Shown here: piece by piece, positions 1 to 8,070 of the stretch
Layout: the number at the start of each line of letters is the position of its first letter
How positions within the stretch are numbered: the first letter of the stretch is position 1
Source: CBDFNN01 sp965250215
GTDB taxonomy: Bacteria; Bacteroidota; Rhodothermia; Rhodothermales; DATKEJ01
Direction of reading: 5' to 3'
DNA: 64,000 bases
Assembly: GCA_965250215.1 (NCBI GenBank)
Contig: CBDFNN010000004.1
Span: 3,968,001 to 4,032,000 of the forward strand
Position numbers and translations under genes: made by a program
The notes under the pieces: model-generated
Told to the model about the DNA's origin: nothing
Databases searched by the model: none
The model's input: the letters and a program-made list of their open reading frames with translations, nothing else

Positions 1-47
1 AGCAGTTCTCCTCCGAGTTTTATAACGACGGAGTCTTTTTTAGTCAT
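1..47 (-). CDS. argB: acetylglutamate kinase, N-terminal fragment
   Basis: Only the first 15 codons lie in the window. The minus strand reads MTKKDSVVIKLGGEL from the ATG at 47, and the VIKLGG start is the glycine-rich phosphate-binding beginning of the amino-acid kinase fold. It would phosphorylate N-acyl-glutamate in the second step of arginine synthesis. Its ATG overlaps the end of the upstream carbamoyltransferase gene, as expected for the next gene of a translationally coupled arginine operon. The rest lies outside the window, so activity cannot be judged; the family is inferred from the short N-terminus plus position. Confidence 0.75.
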   Translation of the reverse strand, partial: MTKKDSVVIKLGGEL

Positions 48-1069
48 GCCAAACTCCACATCTGTTCCAAAATGGCCTTTTGCGCATGCAGTCTGAATTC
101 TGCCTGGTCAAGATGCAGCGAGTTTTCTCCTTTGAGTACTTCAGTGTCAACAACCACTCCACGACGAACGGGAAGGCAATGCATAAATTGACCACTATTC
201 GTCTTTGACATGAGTTCACTTGTTACTCGCCAGGGTTTCAAAGAAAGGCGAGTTGATTCCTCCTCAGCTCTATCGGTGTACAAAGCGTTCCCAGCCCAAG
301 CTTTTGCATAGATAACATGAGCATCTTTGGCCGATTCCAATCTATCATTAGATTCTGTTAGCGAGCCACCAGACTGAGTTGCCGCCACTCTTGCTAGGTC
401 CATGATGCTAGGCTCCAATGCAAATCCATCAGGTCGACTTACCACTACATCAAATCCCAATCGAGTCGCCATTAAAAGAGCTGAGTTTGGAACAGCCATG
501 GGCAGAGCTCTCGTATGGTAGCACCACTGCAATACAAACTTGCGTCCCTTGCCTGGTAAATCTGAATCAAAGTGCCTTGCTAAAACGCTTGCATCAGCCA
601 AGGCCTGACAAGGATGAAACATAGCCGACTCAAGATTCAAAACCGGAACAGAGGCAGCGGATGCGATTTGTTTTATGCGTTTGTCTAAAATATCATCTTC
701 ATGATTTTCTTTGGCGGCAAATACTCGAACACCTAGGGCCTGATAGTATCGAGAAAGGACAGCAATGGCCTCTTCAATATGTTCAGCGGCAGTCCCTTCC
801 ATTATATTCTCACCCCATTCGATGCCCCAGAGGCCGCCATCAAAAGTCAGGCTAGTCACTTTCGCCCCTATTTCCATAGCAGCCTGTTCCATCGATGTCC
901 TAGTTCTTAGAGATGGATTGAAAAAAAAGAGACCAATGCTTTTTCCCGCACCCGACTCGCTCCATCCTTTGTTTTCAGAATGCCATAGAGAACGTATGAG
1001 ACAGTCGTGCCAATTACTATTTGGGTGACTGTGCCAATTTAAAAGGTGCGGTAAGGGCTCTTTATTCAA
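44..1069 (-). CDS. argF': N-acetyl- or N-succinyl-ornithine carbamoyltransferase
   Basis: This 341-residue transcarbamylase should carbamoylate an N-acylated ornithine, the Bacteroidota variant of the ornithine carbamoyltransferase step. The carbamoyl-phosphate loop FFNPSLRTRTS lies near residues 49-59, HPCQALAD near 152-159 and HCLPVRRG near 298-305. The N-terminal start (MNKEPLPHLLNW) overlaps the argD stop by 4 bases and its own end overlaps argB. Family knowledge says Bacteroides enzymes prefer N-succinylornithine and Xanthomonas enzymes N-acetylornithine; I cannot decide the acyl group by eye. Regulation is presumably through the attenuator upstream of argG. Confidence 0.9.
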   Translation of the reverse strand: MNKEPLPHLLNWHSHPNSNWHDCLIRSLWHSENKGWSESGAGKSIGLFFFNPSLRTRTSMEQAAMEIGAKVTSLTFDGGLWGIEWGENIMEGTAAEHIEEAIAVLSRYYQALGVRVFAAKENHEDDILDKRIKQIASAASVPVLNLESAMFHPCQALADASVLARHFDSDLPGKGRKFVLQWCYHTRALPMAVPNSALLMATRLGFDVVVSRPDGFALEPSIMDLARVAATQSGGSLTESNDRLESAKDAHVIYAKAWAGNALYTDRAEEESTRLSLKPWRVTSELMSKTNSGQFMHCLPVRRGVVVDTEVLKGENSLHLDQAEFRLHAQKAILEQMWSLA

Positions 1070-2220
1070 GAATGGACCTCTTTGAATTTCGAAATGAAAA
1101 GGTCAATTTCTCCATCTGTTGTGTTTAGAGGAGGCATGACTCGAAGGGAATTTGGATCACTTGACCCGCCAAGCAAGACACCGGCCTTCAACAAGGCCTC
1201 GTTGACTGGCTTGTAAGGTCGGCCCAGGTCGATACCAATCAAGCAACCCATTCCACGAATCTCTTTCACGTCCTCTTTCAACCCCTCTTTGATTCGATCA
1301 AATATTTCTCCAGCTCGATCCATCAGTTTGTCGCTGATAATCGATTCCAAAGTCGCTTTCACCGCCGCCATGGCGATCATACCGCCACCAAAAGTAGTTC
1401 CTTGATCTCCAGACTGGATCGTCTCAGAAATAGCATCGCTGACCAAGCAGGCTCCGACGGGTATTCCATTGCCTAAGCTTTTCGCCATCGTGATGAGGTC
1501 TGGTTTTACTCCGATGGATTCTGAGATCGAGAAACTGCCCGTCCGAAATACCCCAGTTTGAACTTCGTCAAATATCAAACAGACATTGTGCTTGTCGCAG
1601 CAAGCTCGGATAGATTCGAAGTATTCTTGGGACGCCATGACAATGCCGGACATGCTTTGAATTGGCTCGAGGATGAAAGCCGCGATGTCGTCTTCCATCT
1701 CTAATAAATTCTCGAACTCTTGAGAATTTCCGTGTTCGACCCAAAGAGTTTTGGAGAGTGAGCTCAGATAGGGTGCTCGATATTTTTCGCTCGACGTGAC
1801 AGCGAGACTCCCCAGAGTTCTGCCATGGAAACCGGCATGAGTCGACACCACTTTTGACTTGCCTGTAAATTTCCTAGCCAATTTCAAAGCGGTTTCATTA
1901 GCTTCGGTCCCTGAATTACAAAGAAAGGATTTGGTCATTCCTTCCGGTGAAAGATTGGAAATAAGCTCAGCGGTTTCGGCCCTTATAGGGCTGTGAACTA
2001 AGTTAGAATAGAATACGAGTTTATCCATCTGAGCCTGGACAGCTCGAGAAACGCCATCGTGGCAATGCCCAAGTATGGTCACGCAGTGTCCGCCGTAGAA
2101 ATCGAGATATTTTTTTCCATCGCTATCCCATACAAAGCGCCCTTTACCTTTTTCCAAGGCGATGGGCCATTTGGAGTAGGTTGGGATTTGGTAGGCCGCT
2201 TCTTTTTCTAAGATGGTCAT
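1066..2220 (-). CDS. argD: acetylornithine aminotransferase (class III PLP)
   Basis: Class-III PLP aminotransferase converting N-acyl-glutamate semialdehyde to N-acyl-ornithine. The PLP lysine is in ITMAKSLGNGIPVGA, the cofactor loop is NSGTEANETALKLARKF, and HAGFHGRTLGSLAVTS is also present. An in-frame ATG exists at 2241, but the seven extra codons (MTKDQHP) fall in a short direct repeat (gaccaaagac twice), so I prefer the ATG at 2220, giving about 384 residues. It sits between argC (67-base gap) and argF' (4-base overlap). The 3' end carries no terminator, consistent with one long arg transcript. Confidence 0.92.
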   Translation of the reverse strand: MTILEKEAAYQIPTYSKWPIALEKGKGRFVWDSDGKKYLDFYGGHCVTILGHCHDGVSRAVQAQMDKLVFYSNLVHSPIRAETAELISNLSPEGMTKSFLCNSGTEANETALKLARKFTGKSKVVSTHAGFHGRTLGSLAVTSSEKYRAPYLSSLSKTLWVEHGNSQEFENLLEMEDDIAAFILEPIQSMSGIVMASQEYFESIRACCDKHNVCLIFDEVQTGVFRTGSFSISESIGVKPDLITMAKSLGNGIPVGACLVSDAISETIQSGDQGTTFGGGMIAMAAVKATLESIISDKLMDRAGEIFDRIKEGLKEDVKEIRGMGCLIGIDLGRPYKPVNEALLKAGVLLGGSSDPNSLRVMPPLNTTDGEIDLFISKFKEVHS

Positions 2221-2286
2221 TGGATGTTGGTCTTTGGTCATTAGTCTTTGGTCCTGCGGCCCCTTCTTTGTGCTGCTATTCCTCGA

Positions 2287-3276
2287 TTAGAAAGGAATAA
2301 GGCCAGTCCTCTCGTCAAGTTCGAGCATCAAATTGAGATTCTGAATCGCCTGACTTGCAGCGCCTTTCAACATGTTATCGATCGCAAAACCCAGAACCAC
2401 TTTTTCTCCTCTTGTGACCCACCCGATGTCTGCGAATGGCGTATCAACCACCCATCTCATTTCGGGCAATTGCTCGGGATGCAGTCTTACAAAAGGACAG
2501 TCTCCGTATGCTTCGTGGAAAATTTCTTTGAGATTCACATTTTCCACTTTCAACTGGGCATTCCCCCAGATTCCACGAACCCAAGGTCCCGAGCTAGGAA
2601 CGAAGGCAATCGAATTGTCATTCCCCAAGACCTGATCAACCTCGGCTTGATGTCTATGCTCTAAAATTTTGTAGGAGCGAATATTACTATTTCTGGTTGA
2701 GAAATGAGTCACTGAACTTGGCCGCGCGCCCGATCCTGACGATCCAGTGATCGCTGTGATCGTAGGCTCTATTTTGCCTAAGAGATCAGTCAGAGGCTTG
2801 AGTGTAAGGGAGAGAGCCGTAGCGAAGCATCCCGGATTCCCGATGTATCGTGTTTGCATTATGGCGTCCCGATTCACCTCACTAAGGCCATAGACAAAGC
2901 TGCTAAGCAAGTCTGAGGCAGCATGCTCGATCCCATAAACTTCTTCGTATTTGTTGACATCCCTAAGCCTAAAATCGGCGGACATATCTATGATCATTCC
3001 ATCATAGCCGCTGTCTAAAATATCTTTCACAACCGACATAGACTTGCCATGCTCGGCAGCAACTATGACACAATCGGCATCACTCACTTCGTAACTCGAA
3101 GAGTATTCAAGAGCAGTCATCCCCTTGAGTTCGGGAAACACCTGTGATATTTCCTTCCCATCTTGGCTCCTACTGGTAGCTCTTATTAATTCAAGATTGG
3201 GATGAGCAAGAATAAGTCGAATCAACTCCCGACCTACATAACCTGCTCCATGTCTGATTACGATTCGCTTCTTCAT
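2287..3276 (-). CDS. argC: N-acetyl-gamma-glutamyl-phosphate reductase
   Basis: NADPH-dependent reductase making N-acyl-glutamate semialdehyde, third step of arginine synthesis, 329 residues, cytoplasmic. The Rossmann glycine motif is HGAGYVGREL (residues 9-18); most family members have GASGY or GGAGY, so His9 is a mild oddity. The catalytic cysteine is Cys150 in YIGNPGCFATAL. The gene starts inside the last codons of argG (4-base overlap, ATGA type), showing translational coupling. Length and motif order fit type-1 ArgC. Confidence 0.93.
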   Translation of the reverse strand: MKKRIVIRHGAGYVGRELIRLILAHPNLELIRATSRSQDGKEISQVFPELKGMTALEYSSSYEVSDADCVIVAAEHGKSMSVVKDILDSGYDGMIIDMSADFRLRDVNKYEEVYGIEHAASDLLSSFVYGLSEVNRDAIMQTRYIGNPGCFATALSLTLKPLTDLLGKIEPTITAITGSSGSGARPSSVTHFSTRNSNIRSYKILEHRHQAEVDQVLGNDNSIAFVPSSGPWVRGIWGNAQLKVENVNLKEIFHEAYGDCPFVRLHPEQLPEMRWVVDTPFADIGWVTRGEKVVLGFAIDNMLKGAASQAIQNLNLMLELDERTGLIPF

Positions 3277-4469
3277 TTTGCGTACTCCTCTGCCTTCGCC
3301 GTTAAGTATCCTTGTAAACCATAGATCCTAGTAAAGCCTTCCGCGTCTCTTCCATCCCAAAGTTTATTCTCCTCTCCATAAGAAGCAACTTTCGCGTTGA
3401 AAAGGGAATAGGGACTATCGCAGCCAGTTACCTGAACGTTCCCTTTCTGAAGATTTAAGTAGACCTCGCCACTTACGCGTTCTTGAGAACTGTCCAAATA
3501 GGCTTCGATATCTCTCATCACAGGATCAAAATGTTGACCTTCATGCAATAGCATACCGTAGAAATCTCCCAATTGAGCCTTCTGAAAGCTCTGCCATTTT
3601 GAGAGGATAATTTTCTCTAATTCTCGATGGGCCGGAATCAATATGTAGGCGGCTGGAGCCTCGAATCCTACACGACCTTTGATTCCCAAAATGGTGTCAC
3701 CGACGTGGATAGCACGACCAACGCCGTGTTCGGCCCCAATCCGATTCAGTGTCTCGATCAAAGAGACAGGATCCATCGCCTCGCCATCGATATAGGTTGG
3801 CGTTCCTGCGTTAAAGGTGATAGTCAATTCTTGTCCTCCAGCGGGAGCCTTGGCCACGGAATTGGTATCTGGATAGGCTTCCTCAGGAAGCCCGTCTCTT
3901 GTACCTAGCGTCTCTTGCCCGCCAATTGTGGTACCCCAAAGACCCTTATTTATTGAATAGTCCTTGGTCGACTCGTCAACTTCGAAACCACGCTCTCTGA
4001 GATATGCCGTTGATTGTGCCCGGCTATATCCCAATTCTCGAATCGGAGCGATTATTTCTAGGTTCTGGCCCAAAATTCTCATCGCTACGTCAAATCTCAC
4101 CTGATCATTTCCTGCACCTGTGCTTCCATGAGCCACTCGGTTGCCACCCAATTCTTTGGCTTTCTCAACGAGCTTTCTGGCTTGAATAACTCGCTCCGTT
4201 CCAACGCAGAGTGGATACACGTTGCCGCGCAGGACATTCCCCTTGATCAGATATGATAGATGATCATCAAATAGATCAGCCTTAGCATCGATGGTCGAAT
4301 GCCCAATCGAGCCTAATTCTCTGGAGCGCCTATCAAGATTGACATAGTCTTCTGATGACAATCCACCCGTGTCAACAGTAACTGTATACACATCTTCCTT
4401 ATAGGTCTCTTTCAGATAAGGAACAGCGAAGGAGGTATCTAGACCGCCGCTAAAAGCAAGTACTATCAT
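3273..4469 (-). CDS. argG: argininosuccinate synthase
   Basis: ATP-dependent ligase joining citrulline and aspartate, 398 residues. The PP-loop AFSGGLDTSFAVPYL lies at residues 4-18 and GSTGAGNDQVRFD near 115-127 is the citrulline/aspartate-binding stretch. The initiating ATG at 4469 is preceded by about 38 bases and then an intrinsic terminator, so readthrough must be controlled. argG is the first structural gene of the operon although it acts late in the pathway, a gene order common in Bacteroidota. It overlaps argC by 4 bases. Confidence 0.95.
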   Translation of the reverse strand: MIVLAFSGGLDTSFAVPYLKETYKEDVYTVTVDTGGLSSEDYVNLDRRSRELGSIGHSTIDAKADLFDDHLSYLIKGNVLRGNVYPLCVGTERVIQARKLVEKAKELGGNRVAHGSTGAGNDQVRFDVAMRILGQNLEIIAPIRELGYSRAQSTAYLRERGFEVDESTKDYSINKGLWGTTIGGQETLGTRDGLPEEAYPDTNSVAKAPAGGQELTITFNAGTPTYIDGEAMDPVSLIETLNRIGAEHGVGRAIHVGDTILGIKGRVGFEAPAAYILIPAHRELEKIILSKWQSFQKAQLGDFYGMLLHEGQHFDPVMRDIEAYLDSSQERVSGEVYLNLQKGNVQVTGCDSPYSLFNAKVASYGEENKLWDGRDAEGFTRIYGLQGYLTAKAEEYAK

Positions 4470-4507
4470 TATATTTCTATTTGAAGAAGACTAAATCGTA
4501 GGTCAAC

Positions 4508-4534
4508 AAAAAACGCCAACCCTTGCGGATTGAC
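4508..4534 (-). terminator. attenuator terminator upstream of argG
   Basis: Minus-strand reading gives an 8-pair stem GTCAATCC / GGGTTGGC (two G-U pairs) closed by a GCAA tetraloop and followed at once by a run of six T after one G. It is located 38 bases before the argG start and after the arginine-rich leader peptide. Its 5' arm can pair instead with the segment just after the leader stop codon. I therefore read it as the terminator half of an attenuator; it could also serve as the end of the upstream amidohydrolase transcript. Confidence 0.85.
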
Positions 4535-4563
4535 GTCTCTAAATTTTAAAATCTAAACTAGCT

Positions 4564-4632
4564 ACGCAATCCCTAGGCCCCGTCAAAGCGACGACGCTGA
4601 ATGCGCACTCTATATTCTTTTCTTAATTGCAT
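4564..4632 (-). promoter_or_regulatory. arginine attenuator: leader peptide and antiterminator segment
   Basis: The ATG at 4632 opens a 19-codon ORF, MQLRKEYRVRIQRRRFDGA, ending TAG at 4575-4573. Six of 19 residues are Arg, with three consecutive Arg codons (CGT CGT CGC). Segment 1 (CGCATTC, 4605-4599) can pair with segment 2 (GATTGCG, 4571-4565) with one mismatch. Segment 2 (GGATTG, 4572-4567, plus CGT) pairs with segment 3 (CAATCC, 4532-4527, plus ACG) across one bulged base; segment 3 with segment 4 is the terminator. Stalling at the Arg codons would mask segment 1 and favour antitermination. The ribosome finishing at TAG would cover segment 2 and favour termination. This is the classic his/trp logic applied to arginine. 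Confidence 0.85.
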
Positions 4633-4637
4633 TATGC

Positions 4638-4669
4638 GAAAGGTACGACGAGGAGACCATCTTGGACAA
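4638..4669 (-). promoter_or_regulatory. candidate promoter of the arg leader
   Basis: On the minus strand TTG (4669-4667) is followed after 21 bases by TACCTTTC (4645-4638), one base from the Bacteroidota -7 box TAnnTTTG. The leader ATG begins only six bases after the box, so the transcript would have almost no 5' untranslated region. No Shine-Dalgarno sequence is visible. Assignment rests on spacing and similarity to the well-matched promoter at 29249-29279. Confidence 0.5.
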
Positions 4670-4706
4670 GTGATATTTTTATTCTTGAGGAGGAGCTCAT
4701 ATGAAA

Positions 4707-5999
4707 TCACTCATTAGACGAGTTTTTAACGACCACCCCGCCTTTCATTACAAAAGACACGTGCTCCATGGTCTCAATATTTTCTCTCGGATCTTCGTCC
4801 ACGGCAACAATATCTGCGACCTTCCCTTTCTCGATGCTACCATAGTCATCAAGAATTCTGAGAAGCTTTGACGTATTGATCGTCGCCATCATGATGGCTT
4901 CTAGGGCCGGTACACCTGCCCTGACCATGTGCCCGAATTCCTTTCCATTCGTCCCATGTTTGAAGACACCGGCATCGGTACCAAATGCGATGAGTACCTT
5001 TTTTGCATAAGCTTTCTTGAAGGTACTAAAGATGGCCGGCCCGATGGCGAGTGCCTTTGGAACGATGATGTCAGGATAATAACCTTCAATCTTAGCTTTT
5101 TCTGCAACCTCAGCTCCCGCCGTAATGGTTGGGACATAATAGGTGCCGCGTTCCACCATGAGATCCATGACCTCGTCAGTCATGTAGGTACCATGTTCAA
5201 TCGAATTTATCCCAGCCAATACTGCTCTTTTCATGCCTTCCGACCCATGTGCGTGTGCCGCGGTTACCATGTCATAGTCTTTAGCAGCTTCGATTATTCC
5301 TGCCAGTTCGCCAGCCGTGAATTGCGGATTTTGACCGCTCTTTGCGACACTCAATACGCCTCCTGTGGCGGTAATTTTTATTACGTCGGCCCCATCCTTG
5401 TATCGTTGGCGAACAGCTTTTCTCGCTTCGGCTGCTGAATTGACAACTCCGTCTGATGGCCCAGGATCGCCCATGAGTGTCTTCATGCGGCCGTTTGTTG
5501 GATCGGCATGACCTCCTGTAGTTGCAATGGATTTACCGGCAGAAAATATCCTTGGTCCGACGACCCAGCCCTGTGAAATGGCATTTCTCAACATCGTGTT
5601 TACGCCACTGCCACCAAGGTCTCGCACTGTTGTAAAACCAGCCATTAAGGTGCGTCGAGCAAATTCTTGGGCTCTGAATGCGACGTCTCCTTCGTTGAGA
5701 GTAAATCTTTCAAGATAGGAGTTCGGATTACCCTCTCCCTCCAAATGAACATGGGCATCCATCAATCCCGGCATGCAGTATTGATCTTTGAGATCGATTA
5801 TTTGCCCCGAGTCCCTGGAATCCGTGTAGCCCTCTATAAGATCAACGATTCGGTCATTCTCGATGACGATCGTCATTTCAGACGAAACAGTGAGCTGGAT
5901 TACATCGATTAGGTTGCCGCAATGAACGTAAAGCAACTGACCATTTAGTAAGGTCGGAACGTTCCAAAGCAGCAGAAGAAATAGAAGAAATCTTTTCAT
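4707..5999 (-). CDS. secreted amidohydrolase (imidazolonepropionase/Xaa-Pro dipeptidase-like)
   Basis: Metal-dependent hydrolase of the amidohydrolase superfamily, about 430 residues from the ATG at 5999. That start gives a clean signal peptide (MKRFLLFLLLLWN...LLNGQ); the longer frame to 6059 adds 20 unlikely residues. Metal-site motifs occur in order: HVH at about 83-85, Lys208 in DVIKITATGG (candidate carbamylated lysine), HAH at 249-251, EHG near 267-269 and the Asp of GTDAG near 342. This order fits the subfamily with Xaa-Pro or Xaa-Arg dipeptidases and related carboxypeptidases, so a periplasmic peptide-scavenging role is likely. The true substrate cannot be read from sequence. Confidence 0.85.
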   Translation of the reverse strand: MKRFLLFLLLLWNVPTLLNGQLLYVHCGNLIDVIQLTVSSEMTIVIENDRIVDLIEGYTDSRDSGQIIDLKDQYCMPGLMDAHVHLEGEGNPNSYLERFTLNEGDVAFRAQEFARRTLMAGFTTVRDLGGSGVNTMLRNAISQGWVVGPRIFSAGKSIATTGGHADPTNGRMKTLMGDPGPSDGVVNSAAEARKAVRQRYKDGADVIKITATGGVLSVAKSGQNPQFTAGELAGIIEAAKDYDMVTAAHAHGSEGMKRAVLAGINSIEHGTYMTDEVMDLMVERGTYYVPTITAGAEVAEKAKIEGYYPDIIVPKALAIGPAIFSTFKKAYAKKVLIAFGTDAGVFKHGTNGKEFGHMVRAGVPALEAIMMATINTSKLLRILDDYGSIEKGKVADIVAVDEDPRENIETMEHVSFVMKGGVVVKNSSNE

Positions 6000-6098
6000 T
6001 GTTAGTGTCAATTTTTTTGATGTGACACCAAGATAGCGGATCGAGGCATCATGGTTCAATTTCCATTATTGAAGTAGCAAATGAGGATTTTCAAAATT

Positions 6099-6160
6099 AT
6101 GCAACCAATTAGTTGCATAAAAGAATGTCAAGCCCTATCATGAAGCAACCAATTAGTTGC
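6099..6160 (+). promoter_or_regulatory. twin palindromic operators upstream of SRPBCC/ArsR genes
   Basis: Two copies of GCAACCAATTAGTTGC occur at 6101-6116 and 6145-6160, the first extended to ATGCAAC...GTTGCAT (6099-6118). Their centres are 44 bp apart, about four helical turns. A TTG inside the first copy (6113-6115) followed after 20 bases by TA (6136) suggests the promoter lies between and over them. They probably bind the ArsR-type regulator encoded two genes downstream (autoregulation); this is inference from position and symmetry. Confidence 0.65.
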
Positions 6161-6178
6161 ATAACAAAATAAAACGAA

Positions 6179-6601
6179 ATGAAAGACAGCATAACTCGAG
6201 AAGTGATTATAGAACATGGTATAAGTCAAGTGTGGGATGCCATTACTAATTCGGACGAAATCTCCTCTTGGTTTTTGAAGACAGACTTCAAGCCGGAGGT
6301 CGGATTCAAATACACCTACGAATCACACGATGATGATTGCGCACCGATCTATGGTACCGTCCTCACCGCTGATCCATATATCCTCAAATACACATGGACC
6401 GTGAAGGGCACGGGAGTTGAGACCACCGTTTCGTGGAGTCTTGAAGAGCATGAAAGTGGCACAAAATTAGTCTTGACTCATTCTGGGATTTCGAACTACG
6501 ACGGAGACACTGCTCCAAAAATGTTTGAATCCTTTAGCGGAGGTTGGGACAATTGCATCCAAGGTCTGACGAAATATCTAGGTGAACTCGCTCATGTCTG
6601 A
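6179..6601 (+). CDS. SRPBCC (AHSA1-like) domain protein
   Basis: 140-residue START/Bet v1-like ligand-binding protein. The pattern ITREVIIEHGISQVWDAITN followed by EISSWFL and the C-terminal GWDNCIQGLTKYL helix are hallmarks of the AHSA1/CalC type of SRPBCC proteins. It lies downstream of twin palindromes and overlaps the ArsR gene, a very common pairing in which the SRPBCC protein handles a hydrophobic ligand of unknown identity. No signal peptide, so cytoplasmic. Confidence 0.85.
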   Translation: MKDSITREVIIEHGISQVWDAITNSDEISSWFLKTDFKPEVGFKYTYESHDDDCAPIYGTVLTADPYILKYTWTVKGTGVETTVSWSLEEHESGTKLVLTHSGISNYDGDTAPKMFESFSGGWDNCIQGLTKYLGELAHV

Positions 6602-6923
6602 TTCATTATCGAGGACCTTAAGAGCCATCTCAGATCCAACAAGACGTGATATCTTTCACGTTTTGTTGGCCTCTGAGCAGGCCACTCCCTTGAAGACTAT
6701 CTCAGATCGATTCGATATGAGTCGGCAAGGAGTGACCAAGCATCTGAGGGTGTTGGAAGATGCCGGATTGGTTCAGATTGACCAGCAAGGAAGGCGCAGT
6801 TTTTTGGCTGCAGATGCCGAACCACTCGAAGAGGTCAATCAATGGGTCAAAGTTTATGAGAAGTTTTGGGACAAATCTCTTGGAGATTTGGTGGCCTTTT
6901 TGGACAAGAAGTCTGGAAGGTGA
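6594..6923 (+). CDS. ArsR-family transcriptional repressor
   Basis: About 109 residues with a winged helix: SDPTRRDIFHVLLA, then MSRQGVTKHLRVLEDAGLV (recognition helix) and a wing with QQGRRSF. No metal-binding Cys motif such as CVC is present, so it is probably not a metal sensor. An in-frame GTG exists at 6582; the ATG at 6594 overlaps the SRPBCC stop (ATGTCTGA) and is preferred. It is the likely ligand of the palindromes at 6099-6160. Confidence 0.88.
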   Translation: MSDSLSRTLRAISDPTRRDIFHVLLASEQATPLKTISDRFDMSRQGVTKHLRVLEDAGLVQIDQQGRRSFLAADAEPLEEVNQWVKVYEKFWDKSLGDLVAFLDKKSGR

Positions 6924-7062
6924 AGAGGTTCTTGGTTCTTGGTTGAGCGGAATTTTCCTATTTGATCTCGTCAAATCTTCCCGCTGGAATCTTGAACCTT
7001 TATGTCAGGTCAATCTCCTTCTCAGTCCTCTTCCCTGAAGACTGACCACTGACGCCTGAAGA

Positions 7063-8049
7063 CTATATTAGGCTCACCGAGGGTAGCAATTGACTCCCAC
7101 TATTATCATGTACTGCCATCTCAAATCCAGTTTGAAGGCAATAGCTTCCATACCGACCTTGCTTATCTAAAGCTAAAAACCCGACCTGTATTTCCTTATA
7201 GTCTGGGTTCTTTTCGATGACTCTTTCCACCGCTAAGCGACAGGCTTCCTCTGGTGCATGACCTTGTCTCAGAAATTCGACAACGAGATGACATCCTACG
7301 ATTCGAATGACAGCTTCTCCCCATCCAGTAGCACAGGCGGCGCCTGCTTCATTGTCGACAAAGAGTCCCGCACCGATAATCGGAGAGTCCCCTACCCTGC
7401 CGTGCATTTTGTAGGAGGCACCGCTGGTAGTGCAAGCACCTGATAGATTCCCAGCTTGATCTAGAGCTACTAGACCTATTGTGTCATGATTTTCAACGTT
7501 GATTTCCGGTCGATAATCTGGTCGATTCTCCTTTAACCACGCCTTCCAATCTCGCTCCGATTCCTCGGTGAGTAGATTTTTCTTTTCGAATCCCTTCTCG
7601 AGGGCAAAGTCCAGCGCGCCCTTCCCTACAAGCATGACATGGGGTGTGTCCTCCATCACCTTCCGCGCGACAGAGATAGGATTTTCGATGTGCTGAAGAA
7701 AAGCAACGGATCCGCAATCTCCTTTTTCATCCATGATGCAAGCATCGAGTGTAACATGTCCCTCTCGGTCTGGATAACCGCCTATTCCGACGGTACGTAC
7801 GGCGGGATCAGATTCGGTGACTCTCACTCCAGCCTCAACAGCATCTAAAGCTCGTCCTCCTTTACTAAGGACTTCCCATGCTGCCTCGTTAGCCTGTACT
7901 CCATGATTCCAGGTGGAAACGACGATTGGTTTGTTTACGATTCCCGAAGTTGAGACTCCATTTCCTTCACCTGCGCAGGAAATGGACGAGAGGCTCGCTG
8001 CTGCAATTCCTGTAGCTCCCGTTTTAATAAACTGGCGTCTGCTTTTCAT
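7063..8049 (-). CDS. glycosylasparaginase (Ntn hydrolase), exported
   Basis: N4-(beta-N-acetylglucosaminyl)-L-asparaginase family. The precursor should self-cleave before Thr190 in NHDTIGLVALD, generating the nucleophilic N-terminal threonine; DSPIIGAGLFVDNEAGA and CATGWGEA are family motifs. From the ATG at 8049 the start MKSRRQFIKTGATG is a twin-arginine signal, and LSSISC at the end of the hydrophobic stretch could be a lipobox. It cleaves the glycan-Asn link of glycopeptides or acts as a general asparaginase. It is convergent with the ArsR gene and directly downstream of the PD40 amidohydrolase. Confidence 0.88.
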   Translation of the reverse strand: MKSRRQFIKTGATGIAAASLSSISCAGEGNGVSTSGIVNKPIVVSTWNHGVQANEAAWEVLSKGGRALDAVEAGVRVTESDPAVRTVGIGGYPDREGHVTLDACIMDEKGDCGSVAFLQHIENPISVARKVMEDTPHVMLVGKGALDFALEKGFEKKNLLTEESERDWKAWLKENRPDYRPEINVENHDTIGLVALDQAGNLSGACTTSGASYKMHGRVGDSPIIGAGLFVDNEAGAACATGWGEAVIRIVGCHLVVEFLRQGHAPEEACRLAVERVIEKNPDYKEIQVGFLALDKQGRYGSYCLQTGFEMAVHDNSGSQLLPSVSLI

Positions 8050-8070
8050 AGTCATTTTCGTTTATCGTCT

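Noticed and set aside
2220..2241. Upstream ATG of argD as the true start
   Set aside because: The extra seven codons come from a short direct repeat; the ATG at 2220 gives the usual family N-terminus.
4632..4700. 22-codon minus ORF overlapping the arg leader at TAATG
   Set aside because: It lies over the likely promoter, has no enriched amino acid and would place the leader start inside another reading frame; the downstream Arg-rich ORF explains the structure better.
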